DNA from: Anaerolineae bacterium
GTDB lineage: Bacteria; Chloroflexota; Anaerolineae; Aggregatilineales; UBA3940
Direction: 5' to 3'
Length of the DNA: 38,574 nt
NCBI GenBank assembly: GCA_016928235.1
Contig: JAFGLD010000055.1
Coordinates: 1 to 38,574, forward strand
Part shown: positions 7,805 to 14,700 of the stretch, in pieces
Numbering within the stretch: position 1 is the first letter of the stretch
Layout: every line of letters begins with the position of its first letter
The notes under the pieces: model-generated
What the model was told of the DNA's origin: nothing
What the model saw: the letters and a program-made list of their open reading frames with translations, nothing else
Databases searched by the model: none
Made by a program: the position numbers and the translations under genes

Positions 7805-8695
7805 GTGAACGACATCACCATCAAACAAGCCAATGCAGAAGACTTTGAGACTATTTCGAAGTTGATTGCAGATCAAAACAAAAATCCTGATACTCATTGC
7901 ATTCAAAGTGACACGGGTAATAGTTATCAAAGTATTCATAATGAGATGGTCCGCCTCGATTCGGATGCCGGAATTTGCTTCGTGATGGCCTTTCAAAATG
8001 GCGAAATGATTGGAACTATGGGGTGTGAGTTGGATCAAGATCTGGGTCGGGGGTGGACAAGAGGTCCATTTATCACATCAACAACAGATGAATGGGAAAA
8101 TGTCGCATCTGCCCTTCTTCAAGGGCTGCAAAATATATTACCCTCAACTATTCACCAGCTAGACAGTTTTTTGAATATCGCAAACGAACGAGGCAATACC
8201 TTCTATTGTGGACACGGTTTTCAACAACTTCGGCTGGTTCACGTGTATGTTGCCACAACTTTTGAAAATTTGTTGGAGAACTTACACGCCTGCCAATCTA
8301 TAGATCCGTCTCAGGCACAGAATTTTGTTGCCCTACATGAGAGTATTTTCACTCAAACGTATGCAACAGGTCAAAGAATTTTGGACAAACTTGGCGATGA
8401 TCACCAGGTATTTGTTTACACTCAGGGAGATGAGATTCTGGGTTATGTATATGCGGCAATCGAAGAAGATACAGGCGACGGCTCGGTGGAATTTATCGGT
8501 GTACGAGAAGAGGTTAGAGGAAAAGGCATTGGCCGGCAACTCCTGCATACAGCTTTACAATGGCTATTTGAAGGTAAGAAGGTGCATCAAGCAATATTGG
8601 TTGTCAATGATAATCTGACAAATGCTCGATCGTTATATGAGAGTGTCGGATTTCGTCTGAAATATACAGGTATAAACACTAGAAAAGAATGGTAA
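7805..8695 (+). CDS. Two-domain GNAT acetyltransferase
   Basis: 296 residues from a GTG start preceded by an AGAAAGAAG purine stretch. The C-terminal half (about 150-290) is a complete GNAT domain with VEFIGVREEVRGKGIGRQLLHT carrying the R-G-x-G-I-G acetyl-CoA loop, then NDNLTNARSLYESVGFRL. The N-terminal half (ITIKQANAEDFETISKLI...) looks like a second, degenerate GNAT domain without a clear loop. The gene is visibly more AT-rich than its neighbours, which hints at recent acquisition. Substrate unknown. No operon partner is evident. Confidence 0.8.
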   Translation: MNDITIKQANAEDFETISKLIADQNKNPDTHCIQSDTGNSYQSIHNEMVRLDSDAGICFVMAFQNGEMIGTMGCELDQDLGRGWTRGPFITSTTDEWENVASALLQGLQNILPSTIHQLDSFLNIANERGNTFYCGHGFQQLRLVHVYVATTFENLLENLHACQSIDPSQAQNFVALHESIFTQTYATGQRILDKLGDDHQVFVYTQGDEILGYVYAAIEEDTGDGSVEFIGVREEVRGKGIGRQLLHTALQWLFEGKKVHQAILVVNDNLTNARSLYESVGFRLKYTGINTRKEW

Positions 8696-9010
8696 TCAGA
8701 GATTTCCGGTTTGGGTAATTTTGATGTCACGTCGTCCATGTGTGTTTTGGCGTCGGCGGGCTACGGTATCCCAAATCACATTGCCGGGCCTGTTTTGAGG
8801 CTCAACATAAACTCTCGGATGCGATTTTGGAGCCGGCTTCGCTCGATGTGTGGTCGTTTTTCCGAAAATGGAAGGCAAAAATCATCGCAACCCATCGCAC
8901 AGTTTGTTGTACACACTATTTCCGGATCCTACTCTGCTGAGTAGCCTTACCGATTATTGCGTATAATATTGATAGAAATATAGGGCTATTTTGAGAGAGG
9001 ATGCAATTAC
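8696..9010. other. Intergenic region without recognised gene
   Basis: Contains only short open frames with no ribosome binding site and no recognisable protein motif. A TATAAT hexamer at 8963-8968 followed by GAGAGG near 8994 suggests the promoter and leader of the DUF4126 gene, but no good -35 box is visible. Confidence 0.5.
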
Positions 9011-9562
9011 ATGGAAATCTTTACAGCCTTTGGACTTTCGGCCAGTGCAGGCTTGAATGCCTACCTTCCATTGTTGATTGTGGCGGTCTGTGCCAAGCTC
9101 GAGATTTTTACTTTGCAAGAACCCTTTGATGTAATGACCAATTGGTGGGTGATTGGTGTATTGGCCGTTTTGTTGATCGTGGAGATATTGGTAGACAAAG
9201 TCCCCGCAGCCGACACAGTTAACGATATTATCAATACCATCATCCGGCCTGCGGCCGGGGCCATTTTGTTTGCCGCCAGCGCCAATATTGTCACCGATCT
9301 CAGCCCGGTGATCTCCGTCATTTTAGGGCTGTTGATCTCCGGCAGCGTGCACGCTGTCAAGGCAACGGCTCGCCCAGTTCTCACGGCAACAACAGCCGGT
9401 ATCGCCAACCCGGTGGTCAGTACAATAGAAGATGTTGTCTCAGGTATCACATCGCTGGTAGCGATTCTGCTGCCCTGGCTCGTGCTTCTCATTGCGACTG
9501 CGGGTATTGTCTTGTATCTGTGGTGGCGTCTGCGACATTTGGAGCGCCAGGCAGCGCCGTGA
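9011..9562 (+). CDS. DUF4126-family membrane protein
   Basis: 183 residues. Five or so membrane segments and the conserved opening GLSASAGLNAYLPLL, then DKVPAADTVNDIINTIIRPAAGAILFA, match the DUF4126 family. The middle SGSVHAVKATARPVLTATTAG and the following NPVVSTIEDVVS are also family features. The function of the family is unknown; the repeated small-residue helices suggest a transporter-like or channel-like fold. The start ATG follows GAGAGG. It stands alone, with long non-coding spacers on both sides. Confidence 0.85.
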   Translation: MEIFTAFGLSASAGLNAYLPLLIVAVCAKLEIFTLQEPFDVMTNWWVIGVLAVLLIVEILVDKVPAADTVNDIINTIIRPAAGAILFAASANIVTDLSPVISVILGLLISGSVHAVKATARPVLTATTAGIANPVVSTIEDVVSGITSLVAILLPWLVLLIATAGIVLYLWWRLRHLERQAAP

Positions 9563-10302
9563 AAGGCTATGAGGTTACACTTAGGCCATACCAGAATAAC
9601 AAATGCTCTTTTCGATCAATGCCTTCGCCAATGCCGTCATTCCCGCGAAAGCGGGAATCCATCTATCACTCGGTCGAATGGAGGCCATTGTCTGACTTCT
9701 AAGGACAACCTGCCGGGACATTTATTTCTTTGGAATGGCCTTATTGGATGAACAAGAGCATAACAGCAGAATGGAGATGGGAAGAGCCAGGGTCTAGAGA
9801 GTCTGTCTACGGGTTGTTTTTGACAAGAACCATTGTGGGCAAAAGTCGTCGATGCTGGCTCCTATCTCCCAGTGGTACAGGATAAGAGCGAGCACCTGTC
9901 CCTATCATGGAATTTCCCTGTGGATGTTTGTCCTATAATCGTTGCCTGGGGTTCCTCTATCCATCCTAAAATCATCCCAACAGTATCTCATAATCATCCC
10001 GGCCATTCATGAAAGCTCCATGCTCGGATTGCCGTCTCGTCAATGGACGAGGAGGAGCAGTCTCAGCGATTTCTTCACCACTGTGATCGCTTATGGTTAT
10101 CGTGTTTTCTCGATATGGAGGTAACGTTGCATTTCTCGGCGCTTTTTATGCGTAAAAAAGCCACAACAGAGACATTGTCCCTCGAATTGTTGAGAAGATA
10201 CCCCATAGCTTATTCAGGAAACGCCCGACCCCCATATGATTGTCCCAATCTCATCATCCAATGCGAGGACGGTCTCGATGCCGACAGCGGCGAAACCATG
10301 GG
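9563..10302. other. 740-bp intergenic region
   Basis: No gene is supported. The short open frames at 9942-10306 lack ribosome binding sites and protein motifs. The region holds one dRS3-like palindrome (9639-9658) in an ATTCCCGCGAAAGCGGGAAT context. The rest could be decayed DNA; nothing else is recognised. Confidence 0.5.
9639..9658. repeat. dRS3-like palindromic repeat
   Basis: ATTCCCGCGAAAGCGGGAAT is a 20-bp palindrome that fits ATTCCC-N8-GGGAAT, the consensus of the neisserial dRS3 repeat. Related dispersed palindromes occur in many bacteria. Single copy in this window. Confidence 0.5.
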
Positions 10303-11553
10303 TTAATGCCGCGTGACACCTGGGTCGAAGTGAAGTGGCAGCATGATGGTAAAGGTTGTGCCAACACCTAGATCGCTTTCAACCGTAATGCTGCCACCAT
10401 GTCCTTCAACGATGCGTCTGGTAATCGCCAAACCGAGCCCGGTTCCTGTCGTATACCCCTCGGTATCCGCAACACGATAAAACTTCTCAAACATGTGGGG
10501 AAGATTTTCCGGCGCGATACCCAACCCGGTATCCCGGACTGTGACAACGATGTGTGGTTCGTAGTGGGCGGCAGTCACGGAAACACTTCCCTTTTCACGA
10601 TTATATTTAATGGCATTGGTCAGGAGGTTGAGAACAACCTGCTTGAGCTTTTCGCCATCGCCGGTCAGGGATGGTAATGGGGCGGGGGATATCTCCAATT
10701 TTAGGCTGATGTGATGCTCGTCAGCCTGGGGCGAGACGGTTTCGACGGCACTTTGCAAGATTTCACCCAGGTCGATCGGGTTACGAGCCAGGCGGCTGCG
10801 GCCAGACTCCAACCGGGCCAAATCCAGGAAATCGGTTGTCATACGTGTGAGACGCTTTGTTTCCTGGGCGATAGTATTAACCATCTGCATATGTTGCTCG
10901 GGAACGAGGTCGGCGCGTTTGAGGATGTGGGTTGTTGCGTTGATGGCAGCCAGCGGGGTTCGCAGCTCATGGACCATTTCGGAGATGAAGTCATTCTGTT
11001 GGAACAGCCGGGCATTCTCGATAGTCAGCGCAGCCTGAGCAGCCAGCGTGGTCAGCGTGCTGATATCCTCGTCGGTAAAGGGGTGATCGTCTTTCTTGTT
11101 GAGGGCTTCCAGACAGCCGATCACTTTGTTGTGTGCTCGCATGGGAACGGCCAATAAGCTGCGTGTCTGAAAATCGCTCTCCTCATCCACCTTGCTAAAG
11201 AACATTGGCTCAGATCTTGCATCAGTGATAACCAGCGGCTCGCCATGTGACACAACCCAGCCCGCAATACTGTTCTCGAGCGGGACATCGATGGATGCCA
11301 GAGAGACGCCCATTGGATCAAAGGCAGCTTCGAAGCGAAGGGTGCCCGTGGCCTTATCCAGCAATAAAATCGATGACGCTTCTGTATCAGTTAGCTCAGC
11401 AGCAGCCACCACGATCTGCTCGAGCAACACACTGATATCCAGTGTCGAGATGAGCGCCCGGCTGAGTTCCATCAGGCGCTCGTAGCGGGCTAAAATCCTG
11501 ACATACTTCCGCAATATGGTATTGGGTTGTTTTGCCTGTTCGACCTGTGTCAT
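10303..11553 (-). CDS. GAF-domain sensor histidine kinase
   Basis: 416 residues, no membrane segment, so cytoplasmic. A short coiled N-terminus leads into a GAF domain (about 30-183). HisKA follows, with phospho-acceptor His195 in SEMVHELRTPL, then HATPase_c with the N box NLLTNAIKYN (about 309-318), G1 DTGLGIAP (341-348) and G2 TGTGLGLAI (369-377). All catalytic residues are present. GAF domains bind small ligands or chromophores; no bilin-type Cys is evident in the aligned region, though this was only read by eye. The ATG at 11553 is chosen over 11598, whose extra residues look non-coding. Likely paired with the response regulator at 12558-12986. Confidence 0.9.
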   Translation of the reverse strand: MTQVEQAKQPNTILRKYVRILARYERLMELSRALISTLDISVLLEQIVVAAAELTDTEASSILLLDKATGTLRFEAAFDPMGVSLASIDVPLENSIAGWVVSHGEPLVITDARSEPMFFSKVDEESDFQTRSLLAVPMRAHNKVIGCLEALNKKDDHPFTDEDISTLTTLAAQAALTIENARLFQQNDFISEMVHELRTPLAAINATTHILKRADLVPEQHMQMVNTIAQETKRLTRMTTDFLDLARLESGRSRLARNPIDLGEILQSAVETVSPQADEHHISLKLEISPAPLPSLTGDGEKLKQVVLNLLTNAIKYNREKGSVSVTAAHYEPHIVVTVRDTGLGIAPENLPHMFEKFYRVADTEGYTTGTGLGLAITRRIVEGHGGSITVESDLGVGTTFTIMLPLHFDPGVTRH

Positions 11554-11621
11554 GCTGTGCCTGCCTGTTTTAAACTCTTTGCATGTCAGAAAAACCATGG
11601 CTGGTGTGGAATGGGGTGTGT

Positions 11622-11651
11622 ATTATTTTCAGTTTAACGCCACATTGACAA
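11622..11651 (-). promoter_or_regulatory. Candidate promoter of the histidine kinase gene
   Basis: On the minus strand, TTGTCA (11651-11646) and AATAAT (11627-11622) are separated by 18 bp, close to the sigma-70 consensus, and lie about 70 bp before the ATG at 11553. This suggests that the kinase can be transcribed apart from the upstream gene. Confidence 0.35.
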
Positions 11652-11791
11652 GCAATCAATTTTATAACCACTCAGTTACCAGTCGTTAGCCTTTAATTGT
11701 GAATTGTATATGCTTTCAACAGTCTACCAGGGGCGGGAGAAATAGGTGTAGGATAGGCCCCATGCATGGTTTGTTTGTCGCAGATGAGGGT

Positions 11792-12511
11792 TTACTGCTC
11801 ATTGCTGAGGCCTTGCAGATCGTCGTTGATGGCGTGCCACTCAACCAGAGCATCCTGAGGCAAAGGAGCAAGCGACAGAAAAGGCTCTAATCTCAATTGT
11901 ACAGTGAGCAATCCTTTCTCACCAAATTGATAAACTCGGCTCAAAAGCTCGTCAGGGGTGAAAGACAGCAGGTCGGCAATCGTATGGATGCCACCTCGCT
12001 TCAATGCCCTATGAAAGTGGGTGGGCAATTTCAGGATATCAATACTAAGCCAGTAGGCAGGAACACGGCGCAGAACATCCAGGGGCCAACCAGGGGGAAT
12101 CGCAGCCTCATTGGAATGCTTGCGCCGAGAAGTGTGGACAGTTTGAAATGCCTTTTGTTTAGTCTGGGTCTTGTCGGGCGGCAGGTTACGGCTGTAGCGA
12201 TTGGCTACCACTACCACTTCAAAGACATCAGGCGGAGGATTTTCTCGTAGGTATGTTCTAAGAGATTTCTGGACAGGCAAAATATCTTTTGACCTGACGA
12301 TTCGCTGTAGATCGGTCTGTGTCAGTGACAGCACATCGGCGATCATATGCATGGCCACTCGTTTGAGATTGAGATAATATTGATAAGGCAAATTATTCAG
12401 GACGGATATCCCTTGTTGATAAGCAGGAACAGCCAAAACAGCTTCCCGAGGCCAGCCAGGAGGCAAGTTCTCTATGGCAAAGAGGATCTCATACAAGGAT
12501 GTCATGTTCAT
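11792..12511 (-). CDS. Protein of two RNA-polymerase-alpha-CTD-like domains
   Basis: 239 residues made of two diverged copies of one unit. Each starts with PPGWPxxxxxxVPAY (about 17-31 and 139-153), then has a helix-hairpin-helix segment like the alpha-subunit C-terminal domain: 35-88 and 156-211. The second is clearer: SIDILKLPTHFHRALKRGGI, then HTIADLLSFTPDELL and YQFGEKGL, matching the alpha-CTD pattern LxxSxRxxNxLkxxgIxTxgdLlxxtexeLlxxxnfGkkSl. There is no alpha N-terminal (assembly) domain. The position of E. coli Arg265, which contacts DNA, appears to be His. It lies 46 bp after the response regulator on the same strand. Role unknown; DNA, RNA polymerase or protein binding is inferred. 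Confidence 0.7.
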   Translation of the reverse strand: MNMTSLYEILFAIENLPPGWPREAVLAVPAYQQGISVLNNLPYQYYLNLKRVAMHMIADVLSLTQTDLQRIVRSKDILPVQKSLRTYLRENPPPDVFEVVVVANRYSRNLPPDKTQTKQKAFQTVHTSRRKHSNEAAIPPGWPLDVLRRVPAYWLSIDILKLPTHFHRALKRGGIHTIADLLSFTPDELLSRVYQFGEKGLLTVQLRLEPFLSLAPLPQDALVEWHAINDDLQGLSNEQ

Positions 12512-12557
12512 GGGAATCAGTCATTCATCGTTCCAAAGGCATAGGCCGACTTTTTGC

Positions 12558-12986
12558 TTACTTTGGCGGCAGCTTCACAACACATAGCCAGAAATCTTCT
12601 ATCGCCTGTACCACTCTGATAAATTGGTCCAGGTCAACAGGCTTAGAGATATAGCAATTCGCATGCAGGTTATATGTCATCAAGATGTCTTGTTCAGCCT
12701 CTGAGGTGGTTAATACAACTACCGGTATGCGCCTCAATTCTTCATCGGATTTTATTTCTGCTAAAACCTGGCGGCCATCTTTTTTGGGTAAGTTCAGGTC
12801 AAGCAAGACGACATCCGGCCGCAGCGCATCTGTGTAGTCTCCCTCATGCCGCAAGAAAGACATAGCCTTAACCCCATCATCGACAACATACAGCTTGTTG
12901 TTGACATGGGCTTCTTTCAGTGCCTCGGCTGTTAAACGTACATCACCTGGATTATCTTCCACCAATAAAATAGAAACTGGATCCAT
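12558..12986 (-). CDS. Single-domain response regulator (Rcp1-like)
   Basis: 142 residues, receiver domain only. Acidic pocket Glu10-Asp11, phospho-acceptor Asp63 in [13 protein letters not shown], Thr93/Thr94 in VVVLTTSE and Lys115 in YISKPVD are all present. The insertion [13 protein letters not shown] after helix 2 is typical of the Rcp1 group, which partners phytochrome or GAF-type histidine kinases. There is no output domain, so it must signal through a protein partner. The start ATG follows ACAGGAG. A 9-bp inverted repeat lies just upstream (13003-13035), and the two-alpha-CTD gene follows after 46 bp, so the two are likely co-transcribed. Confidence 0.92.
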   Translation of the reverse strand: MDPVSILLVEDNPGDVRLTAEALKEAHVNNKLYVVDDGVKAMSFLRHEGDYTDALRPDVVLLDLNLPKKDGRQVLAEIKSDEELRRIPVVVLTTSEAEQDILMTYNLHANCYISKPVDLDQFIRVVQAIEDFWLCVVKLPPK

Positions 12987-13002
12987 AAGTCATAACTCCT
13001 GT

Positions 13003-13035
13003 GTTTTAGGGTCGAATTTCTAACGGCCCTAAAAC
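13003..13035 (-). promoter_or_regulatory. Inverted repeat in the leader of the response regulator gene
   Basis: GTTTTAGGG (13003-13011) and CCCTAAAAC (13027-13035) are exact reverse complements with 15 bp between them, ending about 17 bp from the start codon, directly upstream of the ACAGGAG ribosome binding site. It could be an operator or an mRNA hairpin that controls translation. Confidence 0.4.
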
Positions 13036-13203
13036 CGAACCTGTAACATACAAATGGGAATAGCATTTGAATCACTATCCCTCATTACAATAATGGTCCC
13101 GATGTCGACAACCTCGATAAATTACACGACACCTTTGCCGTATCACATAAAAGGTTAATATAATGCTATGCGATGCACGCAAAATCGACAAGTGGGTCTC
13201 ATG

Positions 13204-13357
13204 CTATTGACATTTCTTTATGATAGCTAGTGTTTCGCGGCATAAGTAAGCCGTCGGTTATGGCCACATGCGAAACACTTAAACAGTTGGGTATGAAGGG
13301 CTTCTTTACTGCCGGGCTATTTAGAGCACTTTTTACCGTATTAATGTCAACAGAACC
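13204..13357. mobile_element. Degenerate element of the GGTTCTGTTGACATT family containing repeat R2
   Basis: The right end AATGTCAACAGAACC (13343-13357) is identical to the MITE end at 6558-6572. A weaker left end, CTATTGACATTTC (13204-13216), matches the opposite end of that MITE. The interior is repeat R2. The left boundary is uncertain. Confidence 0.45.
13229..13322. repeat. Dispersed repeat R2 (copy of 168-260)
   Basis: The intact copy of the repeat next to the IS3 end: arms GTGTTTCGC and GCGAAACAC enclose GGCATAA...TTATGGCC. It continues through GGGTATGAAGGGCTTCT and CTGCCGGGCTATTT, where similarity to R1 stops. Confidence 0.7.
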
Positions 13358-13509
13358 CGGTGTTTCGTGTAAGCCCATAGTTGCGTGAGATATCATGGAT
13401 AGTAGCCAGGTTGATATGTTGTGATGCATGGCTCACTTGTCGCTCTTCATTATCGTTCCTCCTAAGATATTTTCTATACATGGCTTATGGTATAGGATTG
13501 ATATTGTCT

Positions 13510-14514
13510 ATGTTGCCCATGATAGAAATTAAGCACCTGCAAAAAGTCTCTGGCACACACAGCTTGCTGCACATTGAATCGCTCACGGTCCAGGCTGGGC
13601 AGATAGTGGCAATAGTCGGACCGGTGGGCAGCGGCAAGAGCGAGCTTCTGGCACTACTGCTGGGCCAGTCGCAGCCGACTGCGGGTGAAGCACGCCTATG
13701 CGGTCTGGCCCCATGTCATCATCGTAGACAGATCGGTGAACGAGTAGGCGTAGCGTTCCGTGACCTGGGGCTATATGAGCGTCGAACAGTTCGCAACAAC
13801 CTGGTCTTTCACTGTATTCTGCGTGGTCTGCCTGCACGGCGTGCCGATGAAGTTTTGGCTGAAGTAGGGTTAGTCGATCAGGCTAACATAAGAGCGGGCA
13901 AACTGTCCCCTAACCTGGCACGTCGTCTGGCCTATGGACGGGCAATTCTCCATCAGCCACAGGTGCTACTGATGATGGAGCCGTTCTCTGGGTGTGACAC
14001 AGTCTCGTGTGAGATACTTTCGGAATCTATCTATCAAAAGGCACAGGCAGGCTGTAGCGTTTTGATTCTGTCGCATGAGGGAATCGGGCTGGCAAGCTTG
14101 TGCAGTGCGATCTACTCGCTCAATCAAGGCCGCTTAAGCCATGTCAATCTGCCGCGTGACCATTCTCGCCATGATCTCCCTTTCAAAATCCCTGCCCGAC
14201 AAGAGGGTCAGGTAATACTCATCAACCCGGCTGATCTGCTGTATGCAATAGCTGATGACGATCAAACACGCCTGCACACCCTTCAGGGACAGAGCATTCT
14301 CAGCCATCTGACGATGGGAGAACTCGAAGCACGCCTGGGGCGTAACGGCTTCTTTCGTGCCCATCGCAGCTATCTGGTCAACTTGCAGCGTGTCAAGGCT
14401 GTTATTCCTTACACACGCGATAGCTATACCCTGATCCTCGATGATCAGTCCAATACCGAAATCCCTCTGAGCAAGAGCGCCGCAAAAGAATTACGCGATC
14501 TCCTTGGATATTGA
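13510..14514 (+). CDS. ABC-type ATPase domain fused to a LytTR DNA-binding domain
   Basis: 334 residues. Residues about 4-215 are an ABC ATPase: Walker A GPVGSGKS (37-44) and the H-loop LILSHE are intact. The Q-loop Gln is Arg (AFRDLGLYERR), the signature is LSPNLARR instead of LSGGQ, and Walker B reads LLMMEP with the usual Asp replaced by Met. Residues about 232-332 are a complete LytTR domain (FFRAHRSYLVNLQRVKAVIPY...), the DNA-binding fold of AgrA-type regulators. There is no membrane segment. Probably a nucleotide-responsive transcription regulator rather than a transporter motor. The start is ATG 13510 or 13519. It heads a plus-strand group with CPBP protease and ABC-2 genes. Confidence 0.85.
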   Translation: MLPMIEIKHLQKVSGTHSLLHIESLTVQAGQIVAIVGPVGSGKSELLALLLGQSQPTAGEARLCGLAPCHHRRQIGERVGVAFRDLGLYERRTVRNNLVFHCILRGLPARRADEVLAEVGLVDQANIRAGKLSPNLARRLAYGRAILHQPQVLLMMEPFSGCDTVSCEILSESIYQKAQAGCSVLILSHEGIGLASLCSAIYSLNQGRLSHVNLPRDHSRHDLPFKIPARQEGQVILINPADLLYAIADDDQTRLHTLQGQSILSHLTMGELEARLGRNGFFRAHRSYLVNLQRVKAVIPYTRDSYTLILDDQSNTEIPLSKSAAKELRDLLGY

Positions 14515-14552
14515 TCGGCCAAACACCTGCTCCCCACCCCCTTTTATCCGCT

Positions 14553-14588
14553 ATTCACCGCTCTTTTCAGCCATCCACCGGTTTTTTG
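14553..14588 (+). promoter_or_regulatory. Direct repeat, candidate LytTR operator
   Basis: ATTCACCGCTCTTTT (14553-14567) and ATCCACCGGTTTTTT (14573-14587) match at 12 of 15 positions and start exactly 20 bp apart, about two helical turns. This is close to the spacing of direct repeats bound by LytTR dimers such as AgrA. The second repeat runs into the -35 box of the candidate promoter. Binding is an inference. Confidence 0.5.
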
Positions 14589-14613
14589 CCGCGAATGGCT
14601 GTTTTGCTATGTA
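14586..14613 (+). promoter_or_regulatory. Candidate promoter of the CPBP/ABC-2 genes
   Basis: TTGCCG (14586-14591), a 16-bp spacer, then TATGTA (14608-14613), with TAGAAT overlapping at 14612-14617. It lies about 88 bp before the protease ATG and directly downstream of the direct repeats, the usual place for an activator-dependent promoter. Confidence 0.35.
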
Positions 14614-14700
14614 GAATGTGACACCGAAAGAAATCAAAGGTGTGCAGTTACCAAATGCCTACATCACTATTACAATCAAGAAGAAATCTAAGGAGATATC

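Larger units (their letters stand above)
12987..13509. other. Intergenic region with operator-like inverted repeat and mobile-element remnant
   Basis: The spacer between the divergent response-regulator and ABC-LytTR genes. It contains the inverted repeat at 13003-13035 and the mobile-element remnant 13204-13357 including repeat R2. A 42-codon open frame (13260-13388) runs through the remnant without a ribosome binding site; it is not called as a gene. Confidence 0.5.

Noticed and set aside
8711-8944. 77-codon open frame after the double GNAT gene
   Set aside because: No ribosome binding site, non-protein-like composition and overlap with another frame of equal quality.
9942-10306. Two overlapping short open frames before the histidine kinase
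   Set aside because: Neither has a start site signal or a motif; the region looks like decayed spacer.
13260-13388. 42-codon frame through repeat R2, considered as a small gene
   Set aside because: No ribosome binding site, and the frame is broken by an indel in the R1 copy; it runs through a mobile-element remnant.
14515-14700. Search for a bacteriocin-like precursor peptide before the CPBP gene
   Set aside because: Only one short frame (from about 14656) was seen; it overlaps the protease ribosome binding site and has no leader motif.
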